Assembly: GCA_028242535.1 (NCBI GenBank)
Contig: JAOJYB010000001.1
Span: 108,232-172,231, forward strand
DNA from: Candidatus Nitrosopelagicus sp.
Lineage (GTDB): Archaea > Thermoproteota > Nitrososphaeria > Nitrososphaerales > Nitrosopumilaceae
Direction of reading: 5' to 3'
DNA: 64,000 bases
In this document: positions 1 to 8,663 of the stretch, piece after piece
How the letters are laid out: each line of letters starts with the position of its first letter
How positions within the stretch are numbered: the first letter of the stretch is position 1
Program-made: the position numbers and the translations under genes
Notes under the pieces: generated by a model
What the model was told of the DNA's origin: nothing
The model's database searches: none
The model's input: the letters and a program-made list of their open reading frames with translations, nothing else

Positions 1-425
1 ATATTTCCATCATTTTTGATATTGAACTCATCTTTGATGGTGGTTGGTCGATCACTTAGAATTGTGAAATAGTTTGATGCAGAAACTATTCCACCAGGAG
101 CAGCTCTATCACCGATAGATTTTACTCCAATCTTCATTCCATCTTCATATACAGTATAACGAATCATCTCCAAAATTACACCTTTGTAATTTGGGTTTGT
201 GACCTTAAACGAGATTTCAACAAATGCGATTCTTTCATCGACATTCAAAATCTCAATATCCTCAAGTTCAATGATTAATGGAATTAATGTAGGCATTCCA
301 CCAGGATTGCCAATACGAACCTCACCAGAGGTATCATCAATAATTGATGTACCAGAATATGAAATCACTACAATTACCAGGGCTAATGCACCAATTACTC
401 CAAGAACAGGGATTTTTGGGTTCAA
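1..425 (-). CDS. membrane-anchored LEA-like protein, C-terminus off the window edge
   Basis: The reverse strand reads open from a TTG at 423-425 to the window edge. An in-frame TGA eight codons upstream leaves TTG as the only usual start. The product opens with one hydrophobic membrane segment (about residues 4-20, PVLGVIGALALVIVVIS). After a short linker comes a stretch resembling the NDR1/LEA-14 fold: VEISFKVTNPNYKGVILEMI followed by YTVYEDGMKIG. In known LEA-2 domain proteins this pattern marks an extracytoplasmic beta-sandwich; the assignment here is by resemblance only. It is divergent from the next gene, sharing an intergenic region of about 65 bases. The forward ORF at 199-471 is its shadow. 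Confidence 0.6.
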   Translation of the reverse strand, partial: MNPKIPVLGVIGALALVIVVISYSGTSIIDDTSGEVRIGNPGGMPTLIPLIIELEDIEILNVDERIAFVEISFKVTNPNYKGVILEMIRYTVYEDGMKIGVKSIGDRAAPGGIVSASNYFTILSDRPTTIKDEFNIKNDGN

Positions 426-491
426 TAAGATTTTCCTGTTTTTTCTTCATAAAAAGGAATCTAAAATATAGAACTAGTGCTGTATGAGATT

Positions 492-842
492 ATGCAGTAT
501 TTTCAGGCAGTGCAACAGGGTAAAAAACGAGCAAATGAGGCCCAGATGAAATTATTTGATATTGCAGGATTTGCTATGCTAACTCTAACTACAAAAAAGA
601 AGGATGGGAAATTCATCCCAGTAGGAGAAGAGATCTATTCTGCAGCAATAAAAAAGCCAGAAGGATATGTAATAATTTTGGTAGATGCAGATGGGTATAC
701 CAAAACACAGTCAAAGGATTTGGAAAAAGAAGAGGCTTCAAAAATTTATGCCAAAGTTAGAGAATCAGGAATTGAAGAGTTCCCAGGGAAACAGATTGCA
801 ATTTGGACAGAAATGTTTGATACAATACAGTCAGAATTATAA
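492..842 (+). CDS. conserved hypothetical protein, 116 aa
   Basis: Not recognised. The soluble product begins MQYFQAVQQGKKRANEAQ, has no membrane segment, and shows alternating helix and strand character with a Lys/Glu-rich tail. The frame can also start at GTG 477. I prefer ATG 492 because an AT-rich TATA-like stretch (about 461-470) then lies 22-31 bases upstream, as in leaderless archaeal genes. It is convergent with pyrH, with only four bases between the stops. Confidence 0.6.
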   Translation: MQYFQAVQQGKKRANEAQMKLFDIAGFAMLTLTTKKKDGKFIPVGEEIYSAAIKKPEGYVIILVDADGYTKTQSKDLEKEEASKIYAKVRESGIEEFPGKQIAIWTEMFDTIQSEL

Positions 843-846
843 TTAA

Positions 847-1530
847 TTATTTTTTTGGTATAAGAATTTCAGTTCCAACGGTTCCACCCTTGAGTGCTTT
901 TTCGAGAGTTTTGATATCAGATTTTATGACTCTGGTTTTAATTTTTGAGCGTTCGATAATTTTGAGTGCAACAATATCCATTAAATCATAGCCTCCAGCT
1001 ACTGAGTCCTCATGGATTAGAAGTTTTTTGAGATTTTTCATCTCAATTGTCTTGAAGAGTTTAGCCTTTGAGTTTTTGTTAGGATCAGAGTCATAAATTC
1101 CGGAGACGTCAGTTGCATTGAGAAATTGTGTGGCATTAGTCTTTTCAGCAATTAGAGCTGCAGTGCCGTTTGTTGATTGACCTGGATGCAGACCACCTGC
1201 CACAACAATCAGACCGCTATCTACTGCATGCTTTGCCTCTCGCAGAGTGGTTGGAGGATGTGGGTATGCCTTGTCTTTTAGCGCATAGATGAGAAGTTTT
1301 GCATTAAGTCTTGAAATTTCAATTCCAAGTTCATCTAATGTAGATTCGTCAGCACCAGAAGAACGGGCATGTGTAATATAATGGCGTGCAATTTTTCCAC
1401 CACCTGCCACTATGATTGGCTGGTATGTCTTGCTAATCTTTACTAGAAATCTAGCATAATCTTTGAGGAGTTTTACATTTTCCATTGCAAAGACCTTGCC
1501 TGAAAATTTGATAACAATTCTTTTCTTCAT
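847..1530 (-). CDS. pyrH: UMP kinase (archaeal type)
   Basis: Phosphorylates UMP to UDP with ATP in pyrimidine nucleotide synthesis; cytosolic. The 227-aa product has the amino-acid-kinase fold: the N-terminal strand [10 protein letters not shown], the glycine-rich [12 protein letters not shown] loop near residue 42, [15 protein letters not shown], and the late [15 protein letters not shown] segment that contacts nucleotide. Length is normal for archaeal PyrH. It is the last gene of a minus-strand run tmk - HD hydrolase - pyrH (2 bases after the HD stop), so a nucleotide-kinase operon is likely. Confidence 0.9.
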   Translation of the reverse strand: MKKRIVIKFSGKVFAMENVKLLKDYARFLVKISKTYQPIIVAGGGKIARHYITHARSSGADESTLDELGIEISRLNAKLLIYALKDKAYPHPPTTLREAKHAVDSGLIVVAGGLHPGQSTNGTAALIAEKTNATQFLNATDVSGIYDSDPNKNSKAKLFKTIEMKNLKKLLIHEDSVAGGYDLMDIVALKIIERSKIKTRVIKSDIKTLEKALKGGTVGTEILIPKK

Positions 1531-1532
1531 TT

Positions 1533-2771
1533 TTACAGTTCACCAAGAATTGATTTTGCAGCAATTTCAACTTTGTTTCTATTCTTTTGTTGAGTATATG
1601 CTCTAAGAATATTCATTTTTCCGGACATTGACGAAACAAGAGGAATTTCAGATATCGGAATAGTCTTTGGAATTACTTTGCTTCCTTCCTTTTTGATCAG
1701 GATTATAGAGCTTGATTCTTTCTTTGATGGAGCAAGAGGCATGGAATGGGTGGTGGAAGTATCTATGAAGATTTGACTTTCTGCTAATTTTGATTTTTTT
1801 GCAATATCTTCTCGGAATTGCTTTAGTTTGTTTCTGCCAAACGACTTTTTACCAGAGATAGTTTTCTCAAATACACATTTGAAGAGCTTTCTGTCTTGAT
1901 AGTCAGTCGCAATTTTTTTGGCTGCCTTTAATTCTGAGGTGTCTTCTGGAAGTGAGGTTAATTGTTGTAAGATAGAGTCGTCTGTCTGTATCATGTATGA
2001 TTCTACATTCATTTTACTTAATCCCAGATAATCATCAGCCAAACTCATTGCCTCAAGCAACATTACCTCTCCTGCACGAACGGTCTTGTGGAAGTAGACT
2101 GCCTTGAACATCTGAAATCTCGAGATCATCATGGTCTCAAAATTTACTAAAGCCGAACTTTGTAGAGCCAGTTTATTTTTGTAGACCTCAAAGGAGTTTG
2201 TAATTCTATTGTGGTCAATTTTTGCATGCTCTGCACCCGTGAAATAGCCATCTCGTAAGAGATAGTCCATCATATCTGCAGAAAGAGCACCAGAGATTAT
2301 CTCATTTTCAAACTGCTTGTTTCCCTCACCAACTGCCAGGCGGTTTATTTTTTTCTTGTCAGTTGTTTTGGAGATGATATCGCCAATTTCAGATTTTAGA
2401 ATTATTTCTTTTCCAATCTGCTCATGTGTTATGCTCTTTTTTTTCTGTAATACTTCTTCAAACAAGTGTGAGAATGGTCCATGCCCGATATCGTGTAGTA
2501 AGGCTGCCAGTCTTATATCATCAGTATCTGCAGCAGGCATCTGTCCCTTTGATGAAAGTGAATTCGCTGCCATTCCAGCAATATGCATCACACCAAGCGA
2601 GTGCTCAAATCGCGTGTGCTGTGCTCCAGGATATGTTAGATGTGCACCAGACAATTGTTTGATTCGTCTTAATCTTTGAAAGACTGGTGTGTCAATAATT
2701 TTCTGTTCAGTATTGTTAAGACGAATGAAATCATGAATTGGGTCTGTAATCTCTAGAAATTTTTTTTTCAT
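1533..2771 (-). CDS. HD-domain phosphohydrolase (dNTPase/SAMHD1-like)
   Basis: 412 aa. The metal-binding HD signature is complete: [15 protein letters not shown] (residues about 52-66), [17 protein letters not shown] (about 91-107) and the late Asp in [17 protein letters not shown]. This arrangement is typical of archaeal and bacterial relatives of dGTP triphosphohydrolase and SAMHD1, which hydrolyse nucleotides. The true substrate cannot be read from sequence. It starts inside the tmk stop codon (4-base ATGA overlap), and its position between dTMP kinase and UMP kinase supports a role in nucleotide pools. Confidence 0.85.
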   Translation of the reverse strand: MKKKFLEITDPIHDFIRLNNTEQKIIDTPVFQRLRRIKQLSGAHLTYPGAQHTRFEHSLGVMHIAGMAANSLSSKGQMPAADTDDIRLAALLHDIGHGPFSHLFEEVLQKKKSITHEQIGKEIILKSEIGDIISKTTDKKKINRLAVGEGNKQFENEIISGALSADMMDYLLRDGYFTGAEHAKIDHNRITNSFEVYKNKLALQSSALVNFETMMISRFQMFKAVYFHKTVRAGEVMLLEAMSLADDYLGLSKMNVESYMIQTDDSILQQLTSLPEDTSELKAAKKIATDYQDRKLFKCVFEKTISGKKSFGRNKLKQFREDIAKKSKLAESQIFIDTSTTHSMPLAPSKKESSSIILIKKEGSKVIPKTIPISEIPLVSSMSGKMNILRAYTQQKNRNKVEIAAKSILGEL

Positions 2772-3349
2772 AGCCCCATCTTTTTTGCTACAATCTTCAT
2801 TACATCTTTGTGAACCTCATCTTTTGATTGAGATGCATCAACTATTTTCCATCTCTTCTTTTTCGCCAATTTACGATACCCTTGAGAAATTTTGTTAGAA
2901 AATTGCTTGTTTTTTTCAAATTTATCACGATTTTGCTTTTTTCTTGCAAAGGACTCCTTTTGTGGTACATCTAAGACGATAACCAGATCAGATTTTGGCA
3001 GTCCTTCGTCTAGTTTTTCAAGCCAGGCAAGTTTGAGACCGTTTGTTATGCCATATACAAGATTTGACTCTCTATATCGATTCATTATGATTACAGAATT
3101 TTTCTCCTTGGCATCTTGTAGATCACTTGCCCTTTCCCATCGGTTTGCTGCCAGTAGGCAATGGATTACCTGTGCAGGATACTTGCGCTTTCCATGCAGG
3201 TATCTATCAATCTCCTTTCCAATGGGAGTGGTATAATCAGGGAATGAGAATAATTTGGTCTTTAATTTTGCCAAACGAAGCTTTCTTTGCAGCATTGCAG
3301 ACTGAGTCTTCTTTCCAGCTTGATCTCCACCCTCAAATGTAATTATCAA
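2768..3349 (-). CDS. tmk: thymidylate kinase-like protein with altered P-loop
   Basis: 193 aa, the usual dTMP kinase length; predicted to convert dTMP to dTDP. It starts at TTG (3347-3349). The P-loop region reads FEGGDQAGKKTQSAML, where the family normally has GK followed by Ser or Thr; here a Lys sits at that position. The usual DRY motif is NRY in IIMNRYRESNLVYG. VIVLDVPQKESFARK and a Lys/Arg-rich LID region are present. Family membership is good, but the two substitutions lie in catalytic positions. First main gene of the tmk-HD-pyrH run. Confidence 0.75.
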   Translation of the reverse strand: MIITFEGGDQAGKKTQSAMLQRKLRLAKLKTKLFSFPDYTTPIGKEIDRYLHGKRKYPAQVIHCLLAANRWERASDLQDAKEKNSVIIMNRYRESNLVYGITNGLKLAWLEKLDEGLPKSDLVIVLDVPQKESFARKKQNRDKFEKNKQFSNKISQGYRKLAKKKRWKIVDASQSKDEVHKDVMKIVAKKMGL

Positions 3350-3391
3350 TATACAAAGGAATCTTCCTTTGATTAAAAATCTTGGGCAGTA

Positions 3392-3520
3392 TTAAGAGAA
3401 GTTTTTTCTTCCAACCTTCAGTCTGTCAAGACGTGTGGTCTCTTCTTCATTTACTACGTATTCAACCTCATCTTTGATTTCTTTTGATTTTTTTGATTTA
3501 GAAGATGCCATTTTACTCAT
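3392..3520 (-). CDS. small charged hypothetical protein, 42 aa
   Basis: Open frame from ATG 3518-3520 to TAA 3392-3394. The N-terminus is Ser/Lys-rich and probably disordered, followed by an acidic stretch and the end RLDRLKVGRKNFS. Not recognised. It sits 42 bases upstream of tmk on the same strand and could be the leading gene of that operon. Support is the clean ATG frame in an otherwise empty gap and the ordered charge pattern. Confidence 0.5.
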   Translation of the reverse strand: MSKMASSKSKKSKEIKDEVEYVVNEEETTRLDRLKVGRKNFS

Positions 3521-3583
3521 GCAAAGTATAGCACTATTTCGATATTAACAGTGGCGATCGTTCTAAGAAGTGAGAATTTTCGG

Positions 3584-5134
3584 TTATTTCTTCCTAAATA
3601 AAGCAGAAATTCCAATAATTACGCCTGAAGCGATCATTCCAAGTACTCCAACAGTCTCATTTGACTGGAATAGGAATGCCGAGCCCAAAAATACTGCTGC
3701 AGCAAAAATACTACCAGATAACATTGCATTATTTTTTTTACCAGATTGTTGTTGCATCATTTTTGTGTCATCCATGAATTTTTTTATTTCCGGTGCAATT
3801 GTAATGGTATCCTCAATTGTTTTTGCAAAACGTGAAAATGATCTTTTAATCTCTTCAACGTATGCATCTTTGATTAGTGATTCTTCTTCTAAGATTTGTC
3901 CTAACACCTTGATGAACTTGAAATCAACTTTGTGTGTATGATAGATGCCTTCTATTATGGTAGACATTCGCAAGTATAGAGCTAAATGCTTTGGTAACTG
4001 AAATGGGAACTTGGACATTGTTCTATTTGCCAAGTTCATTAATTGTTCAACCTCCATCTCGTCTGGTTTAGTGCCATACATTGATTTTATGGATAGCTCA
4101 ATTCCCTTTTCAATCACTTCACGATTATAGTCAGGTGCAAGCATTCCCAGTTCGTCCATTGCATTCACTGTACGAGGTGGATTTTTTTCTATTAATCCAA
4201 GGTATAGCCTGACTAGCTTGATTCTAGTTTCATCATTTAATCTGCCAATCATTCCAAAGTCGTACAAAATGAGCGTACCATCGTCTTTTACCGAGATATT
4301 TCCTGGATGTGGGTCAGCGTGAAATATGGAATGTTTGAGAAGCATTGTAAAGAAAACCTTGTGAACATCAATGACTAGTTTTTGTCTGTCAATTCCCTTT
4401 TCATCTAATGATTGGATATCTGTAACCTTGATTCCTGGAATGTACTCCATTGTTATGATGTTTTTTGTAGAATAATCATCATGAACTTCAGGGATTACGA
4501 CATTCTCATATGGCTCCATGTTTTTCTTGATTGTTTTTAGATTGTCAGATTCCTTTGTATAGTCTAATTCCTCATGCATTGACTCTACGAACTGTTTCAT
4601 TATAGGAATGATTGAGAATCTCAAGTTTGAGTCTACAAACTTCATTGCAAATGGTATAATCTTCATCAATACTTTGAGGTCCTTTTCTACAACCTTTTCA
4701 ATTCCCGGTCGCTTTACCTTCACAATTACCTGCTGACCGTTCTTAGTTGCCAGATATACCTGACCTAGTGAGGCACCAGACAGTGCGGTAGTATCTAAAG
4801 AATCAAATTTTTCATCAATTTTACCAATGTCTCGTTCTATGATTGGTTTTACCTTATCAAAGGATTCAGCTGGAACCTCATCTTGCAGTTTTGATAGTTC
4901 TTTGAGATATGGTTCTGGGAGAATGTCAGCCCGTGATGATAGCCATTGTGCCCATTTTATATAAACAGGACCTAGCGAGATGCATGTGTTTAAGATGCGT
5001 TTTGCATGGCGCTTGAATCTCTCTTCATTTACAACTTTTTTGTCATTAGATATCCAAAGTGCACGATCTTTTCTTAGTGCTAAAATAGATGGCAGTAATT
5101 TTATGAAAACGTAGATTGTCCTTGCTAAAACCAT
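3584..5134 (-). CDS. ubiB: ABC1/AarF/UbiB-family atypical kinase
   Basis: 516 aa. The protein-kinase-like core is visible: ALSGASLGQVYLA (A-rich nucleotide loop), VIVKVKRPGIEKVV (catalytic Lys), MEYIPGIKV, HADPHPGNISV (catalytic loop) and LYDFGMIGRL (DFG equivalent). Two C-terminal membrane helices follow (about 465-513). Known UbiB/COQ8 relatives support isoprenoid-quinone or lipid metabolism at membranes, probably as ATPases. The family-specific KxGQ motif reads IKWAQWLSSRADILP, with Ala for Gly. Transcribed before the small genes leading into tmk; a 44-aa gene lies 6 bases upstream. Confidence 0.85.
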   Translation of the reverse strand: MVLARTIYVFIKLLPSILALRKDRALWISNDKKVVNEERFKRHAKRILNTCISLGPVYIKWAQWLSSRADILPEPYLKELSKLQDEVPAESFDKVKPIIERDIGKIDEKFDSLDTTALSGASLGQVYLATKNGQQVIVKVKRPGIEKVVEKDLKVLMKIIPFAMKFVDSNLRFSIIPIMKQFVESMHEELDYTKESDNLKTIKKNMEPYENVVIPEVHDDYSTKNIITMEYIPGIKVTDIQSLDEKGIDRQKLVIDVHKVFFTMLLKHSIFHADPHPGNISVKDDGTLILYDFGMIGRLNDETRIKLVRLYLGLIEKNPPRTVNAMDELGMLAPDYNREVIEKGIELSIKSMYGTKPDEMEVEQLMNLANRTMSKFPFQLPKHLALYLRMSTIIEGIYHTHKVDFKFIKVLGQILEEESLIKDAYVEEIKRSFSRFAKTIEDTITIAPEIKKFMDDTKMMQQQSGKKNNAMLSGSIFAAAVFLGSAFLFQSNETVGVLGMIASGVIIGISALFRKK

Positions 5135-5140
5135 TGTAAA

Positions 5141-5275
5141 CTACTCTCTTAGTTCCTGTTGTTTTTTAATTGCTGCCTGTAACTCTAGATTTAATTTTTT
5201 AAGTTGAATTCTGTTTTCTCTTATCTCAGATGCGATAAAATCAATTGTCTTTTGAATTGTCTCTTTTTCATCCAT
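5141..5275 (-). CDS. small coiled-coil protein, 44 aa
   Basis: ATG 5273-5275 to TAG 5141-5143. The product is one long amphipathic helix: MDEKETIQKTIDFIASEI then ENRIQLKKLNLELQAAIKKQ. It lies between the 131-aa membrane protein (4 bases) and ubiB (6 bases) on the same strand, so all three are probably one transcript. Function not recognised; the tight spacing is the main support for it being real. Confidence 0.6.
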   Translation of the reverse strand: MDEKETIQKTIDFIASEIRENRIQLKKLNLELQAAIKKQQELRE

Positions 5276-5279
5276 TGTA

Positions 5280-5675
5280 TTAGTCCATTTTTTCCTTTAT
5301 TTTTTTAGAAATTTTGTAAGATGCATATCCTGTTGCTAAAGATGCTGCCAATCCACCAATTACTGCTTGCTGTTTTCGAAATGGTGAGTTTTTTTTCATT
5401 TTGTAAATATAAGTTCCAATTGCTGCACCACCAAGTGCAGCCCCTGCCAATCCAATGAGCACTTCTTGTGCGTCTTGTATCAAATGACCTAGTGGGTCTT
5501 CTCTTGGGTCTACTTTATCTAGATGAACGGTAAGTTTGTCTTTGTATTCTCGAATGTGTAAATTTCCTTTTCTGTATTGTTTTAGAGCGCCCTTCTTATC
5601 TCCAAGTTTTGTCTCTTCGGCACCCAACAGTGCAACTCGTTTTAGGTCTAAAGGGATGTCAATTTCTTGTGTCAT
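5280..5675 (-). CDS. membrane hypothetical protein, 131 aa
   Basis: The open frame extends to 5720, but I start it at ATG 5673-5675 (MTQEIDIPLDLKR) because a TATA-like box lies about 26-31 bases upstream and the extra N-terminus looks random. The soluble N-terminal part of about 75 residues (LGAEETKLGDKKGALKQYRK) is followed by two Gly/Ala-rich membrane helices (VLIGLAGAALGGAAIGTYIY and AVIGGLAASLATGYASY), the second ending in a Lys-rich tail. It heads the transcript with the 44-aa protein and UbiB; a role at the membrane with UbiB is inference. Confidence 0.6.
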   Translation of the reverse strand: MTQEIDIPLDLKRVALLGAEETKLGDKKGALKQYRKGNLHIREYKDKLTVHLDKVDPREDPLGHLIQDAQEVLIGLAGAALGGAAIGTYIYKMKKNSPFRKQQAVIGGLAASLATGYASYKISKKIKEKMD

Positions 5676-5695
5676 AGTGATCGATCCTATAAAAT

Positions 5696-5714
5696 GATCA
5701 ATATAATATTGATC
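5696..5714. promoter_or_regulatory. 19-bp palindrome over the TATA box of the 5675 gene
   Basis: GATCAATATAATATTGATC is a perfect inverted repeat around one central base. Read on the minus strand, its TTATAT core lies 26-31 bases before the ATG at 5675, where an archaeal TATA box is expected. A regulator bound here would block TBP/TFB. The palindrome is seen; the operator role is inferred. Confidence 0.4.
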
Positions 5715-5776
5715 TCTCAAAATGATAGAAAAACTCTCATTTTAAGAGGGAAAAATTTGTAAAAATGAGAGTGATT

Positions 5777-6118
5777 TTAATTAGTAATTTCTTCATATTT
5801 TTTCATAATTTCTGGAATTTTTTTTCGGACGTGAGAGATGTATACCTCAAACGCTTTTTTCCCAAAAATTTCCACAAAGCAGAGTTTTAGAAGTTTCATA
5901 GTAGATTCAGTCGCGGCACGATTATCAGAATTTACATCATCAAGTAAATCTAGTACCTGAAAAAATATCTCACTGGTATTGTCTCGTCTGAGTTTTTGTA
6001 ATCTTTTTTGTTCTTTTTTTAGACTTTTTGCATGTTCCTCTACTTGAATATAGGTTCCAGCTATCCAGGTTAGAAATTTATTTATTTTTTCTAGATACAT
6101 TTTTTCATGCATAATCAT
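5777..6118 (-). CDS. helical hypothetical protein, 113 aa, last gene of Cas4-HerA cassette
   Basis: The frame is open to 6157, but ATG 6116-6118 overlaps the TGA of the preceding 38-aa gene (ATGA), which fixes the start by translational coupling. The product is mostly helical (MIMHEKMYLEKINKFL; AKSLKKEQKRLQKLRRD; ATESTMKLLKLCFVEIFGKK), with no membrane segment or known motif. It is the fifth coupled gene after ZnR - Cas4-like - HerA-like - ZnR. Function unknown; the context suggests an accessory subunit. Confidence 0.6.
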   Translation of the reverse strand: MIMHEKMYLEKINKFLTWIAGTYIQVEEHAKSLKKEQKRLQKLRRDNTSEIFFQVLDLLDDVNSDNRAATESTMKLLKLCFVEIFGKKAFEVYISHVRKKIPEIMKKYEEITN

Positions 6119-6231
6119 AACTCTCCTGCCACCATAGTAGACAAATGATATCTGCAATCACCACACATCTGACTTGGTTTACTATTAGTAGATGGATGAT
6201 GCATTACCTTCTCACATAATTTACAGCGCAT
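6115..6231 (-). CDS. zinc-ribbon microprotein, 38 aa
   Basis: ATG 6229-6231 to TGA 6115-6117. The sequence starts MRCKLCEKVMHHP and continues QMCGDCRYHLS, giving two CxxC pairs about 20 residues apart: a minimal zinc ribbon. It begins 6 bases after the HerA-like stop and overlaps the next gene by 4 bases, so it belongs to the same message. Probably a DNA- or protein-binding accessory; the function is inferred only from the motif. Confidence 0.65.
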   Translation of the reverse strand: MRCKLCEKVMHHPSTNSKPSQMCGDCRYHLSTMVAGEL

Positions 6232-6237
6232 AAAATA

Positions 6238-7809
6238 TCATGCTCCAAAGAAATCTTCTTTATTTCCAATAAATGGAACATGTAATTTTACATTTATCGG
6301 TATTGAAGTTTTTTCTGTATTAATAATACATTGGCCAGGTAAAAGAGAACCAACCTCATTTGCAAACTGTTTTCCCAAATTCTCATTAAACCATAATTTG
6401 TTTCCAACCAATGAACTTCCAAAAATGACCTTAGTGTTACACAGATTTGTTACAGCTCTAGATAGATCATTGATTTCGTGAGTGATTAGTATTAATCCAA
6501 AATGATGTTTTCTTCCTCGTCTAACAGGATCTTTTATCATTTCTTCAATTCGATGAACATAGTCCTTTTCATTATTTCCAGGACTCTTTGGAAACAGAAA
6601 TTCTGCTTCATCAATTACTACAAGAACTCCTTGTTCATTATTCATATTCCCATGAAGTTTGTACTTGTTTATCATTAGAAGAAGATAGAGAGCAACCATT
6701 CGTTGACGTGCAGGCTGTAATGTTTGACAATCAATTATAGTTACAGTTTTTTCATTGAAGAGGTTTTCAGGTGTTAGTAAAATTTTGCCTTTTTGATCAA
6801 ACAAATTAAGATTGTGTGATGATATTGCTCTTTCAATTGCACCTTTGATTTGAGCACCGGCAACTCCGCTTAGTAATTGAGATGTATTTAGCTCTTCAAT
6901 TATTTCTCTTCTCAGATTCATCCAGGTCTTTTCAATCTCTTTTTCATGTAGAATGGTCAATGCTTTTTCAATGATAGTTTGAGCCACCTCTGATGATTTG
7001 CCTTGTAATTCAGGCATCAATTGTAAGATATCAGTCATGTTTATCGAATTGATGCTAAGCGTAGCAGTAGATTCAAAAAAATCATCAGATAACTTCAGAA
7101 CTCTTGGTTTTGTGTTTTTGATTTCATTTTTTGAAAAGAATTTTTTGCCATAATCAGTCATTTCAGAAGGAGGTGTGAAATTCTGATATTCACCTTCTCT
7201 ATCCAATATTACAACTGAATCAGTCGTTTTTGAGGTAAGAGTTTGTATGAGCAATTTTGCAAAGATACTTTTTCCTTTTCCTTGAACACCTGCAATTAAC
7301 CAACTTTGAAATCGCGTATCTTCAGGTACAAGAGGATAGAAAAATGGAGTTGTTTTTTCATCATTGATGTGACCAAGTGGTAGACCGTCAGATGGAATGT
7401 TAAACATTAATCCTAATTCCTTTGGATTTGGTATGTCTAACTCAAAACCTGATAGATTGTGTGGTCTTGGTGGACCTGCATATTCTTGTTCTGGATCAAT
7501 TTCTAATAATGGAGTTAAATGTAGATATGTACCAATTTCAGAAATCCTTTTCTCAAAGCCTCCAGCAGATATTGGATAATTTTGAATCTTTTCAACTTTT
7601 ACAAAAAATTTAAAGCTAGATTCTCTGTGGAATACAACTAAATTATCACCTGCCGAGATATCTTCTTTCCAGTTTGATTTTACCCAGCCAAACATTTTAT
7701 CACCTGCAATGCTTGTGGTGTAATTTTCTTTTTCTGAAAAAATTACCTTGCCAACATTATTTCGTGACTTGTTGTCCTCAACTTCAAAGATTTCTTTAGT
7801 AGATAGCAT
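6238..7809 (-). CDS. HerA-type DNA translocase ATPase (DUF87)
   Basis: 523 aa. An N-terminal barrel-like region (1-130) precedes a FtsK/HerA ATPase core: Walker A GVQGKGKS at 174-181, LDREGEY at 202-208, Walker B VLVVIDEAE at 395-403, ITHEINDLSRA with sensor residues near 443, and the basic RRGRKHHFG (430-438) that may hold the arginine finger. HerA proteins form hexameric rings that pump DNA for a partner nuclease, usually NurA, in end resection or in defence systems. Here the partner encoded upstream is a Cas4-like nuclease, with a 1-base stop/start overlap (TAATG). No NurA is visible in the window. Family call firm, role inferred. Confidence 0.85.
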   Translation of the reverse strand: MLSTKEIFEVEDNKSRNNVGKVIFSEKENYTTSIAGDKMFGWVKSNWKEDISAGDNLVVFHRESSFKFFVKVEKIQNYPISAGGFEKRISEIGTYLHLTPLLEIDPEQEYAGPPRPHNLSGFELDIPNPKELGLMFNIPSDGLPLGHINDEKTTPFFYPLVPEDTRFQSWLIAGVQGKGKSIFAKLLIQTLTSKTTDSVVILDREGEYQNFTPPSEMTDYGKKFFSKNEIKNTKPRVLKLSDDFFESTATLSINSINMTDILQLMPELQGKSSEVAQTIIEKALTILHEKEIEKTWMNLRREIIEELNTSQLLSGVAGAQIKGAIERAISSHNLNLFDQKGKILLTPENLFNEKTVTIIDCQTLQPARQRMVALYLLLMINKYKLHGNMNNEQGVLVVIDEAEFLFPKSPGNNEKDYVHRIEEMIKDPVRRGRKHHFGLILITHEINDLSRAVTNLCNTKVIFGSSLVGNKLWFNENLGKQFANEVGSLLPGQCIINTEKTSIPINVKLHVPFIGNKEDFFGA

Positions 7810-8663
7810 TATTGATCTACCTCAGATTCAAGAGAATTACAGAAATTTTTGAAATAACAACTAGAACATTTTACAGCTGATGAACCTGTGAGTATTGGTG
7901 GAAGAGTTCTATTTTGGATAAGCTGTTTTGCTTCTTTAATGTGGTTTAATGCATTTTTTTTGTCTAATTTAGTAATCTTGAATTTGTCATGATGCAAATC
8001 TTCTGTTAATTCTATTATAGCAGAATTTGATTTTGCTCCAGAATAATTTTCTTCTAATAAAAGAGAGTACAAAATTAGCTGTTCTTTATGAGCATCTCTC
8101 CAGATGAATCCTGCAAATCTACTTGAATGGGTCTTAAAATCAATTGGAGTAAGATTATCTCCTTGTTTGAAAACCTGGTCAACTCTACCTGTAATTCCAA
8201 GAGTTGTTGAACCAACCCCACATTCCTGTTTCCAGGGTAGTAATTTTTCGATAATTTCCTTCATAGAATAGCCCTTTTCACGAAGTAAAATTGCCTGTGC
8301 TAGCCTCTGTTTTTCTTCTAATTCGAGCCTAAATGAGAGCTGAGGAAGCATTTCTTCTAATCTCAGAAAGAATGCCGATTTTACAACCAGTGATAAATCA
8401 AGACAATACTTTATGGCATTTTCAATACACGATTTGTAATCTAAGGATTTCAAAGAATCAATGCTAGAACAAGACTCGTATTCAACTTTGAGTGATTTTG
8501 CAATAGACCTTCTAATTTCATGTTCTATTGTTCCACGATGCATTGGAAATGTTTCAACACGTGGAATGTCCATAGTTTTTTTCATGAAAAATAATCTTGG
8601 GCAATAGACAAAATCTGACATGTCAGTTACGTACAATTTTCTGAATTTTGTTAGAGTTTTCAT
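7809..8663 (-). CDS. Cas4/RecB-type PD-(D/E)XK nuclease with Fe-S cluster cysteines
   Basis: 284 aa. All Cas4 hallmarks can be placed: C21 in DFVYCPRLFF, H48 in GTIEHE, D162 in GRVD, D175-x-K177 in IDFKT, Q195 in KEQLILYSLLL, and the C-terminal C266, C269, C275 of CSSCYFKNFC, which with C21 would bind a 4Fe-4S cluster. Known relatives (Cas4, Dna2, AddB) cut single-stranded DNA. There is no CRISPR array or other cas gene here, so a CRISPR role is unlikely. ATGA overlap with the upstream zinc ribbon and TAATG overlap with HerA imply one complex or pathway. Confidence 0.85.
   Translation of the reverse strand: MKTLTKFRKLYVTDMSDFVYCPRLFFMKKTMDIPRVETFPMHRGTIEHEIRRSIAKSLKVEYESCSSIDSLKSLDYKSCIENAIKYCLDLSLVVKSAFFLRLEEMLPQLSFRLELEEKQRLAQAILLREKGYSMKEIIEKLLPWKQECGVGSTTLGITGRVDQVFKQGDNLTPIDFKTHSSRFAGFIWRDAHKEQLILYSLLLEENYSGAKSNSAIIELTEDLHHDKFKITKLDKKNALNHIKEAKQLIQNRTLPPILTGSSAVKCSSCYFKNFCNSLESEVDQ

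Noticed and set aside
395..450. Frameshift in the first gene, suggested by an ATG at about 450 in another phase
   Set aside because: The TTG at 425 gives a normal membrane-anchor start, so no frameshift is needed.
199..471. 90-aa forward ORF
   Set aside because: Antisense to the LEA-like gene; Ile/Ser-rich shadow composition.
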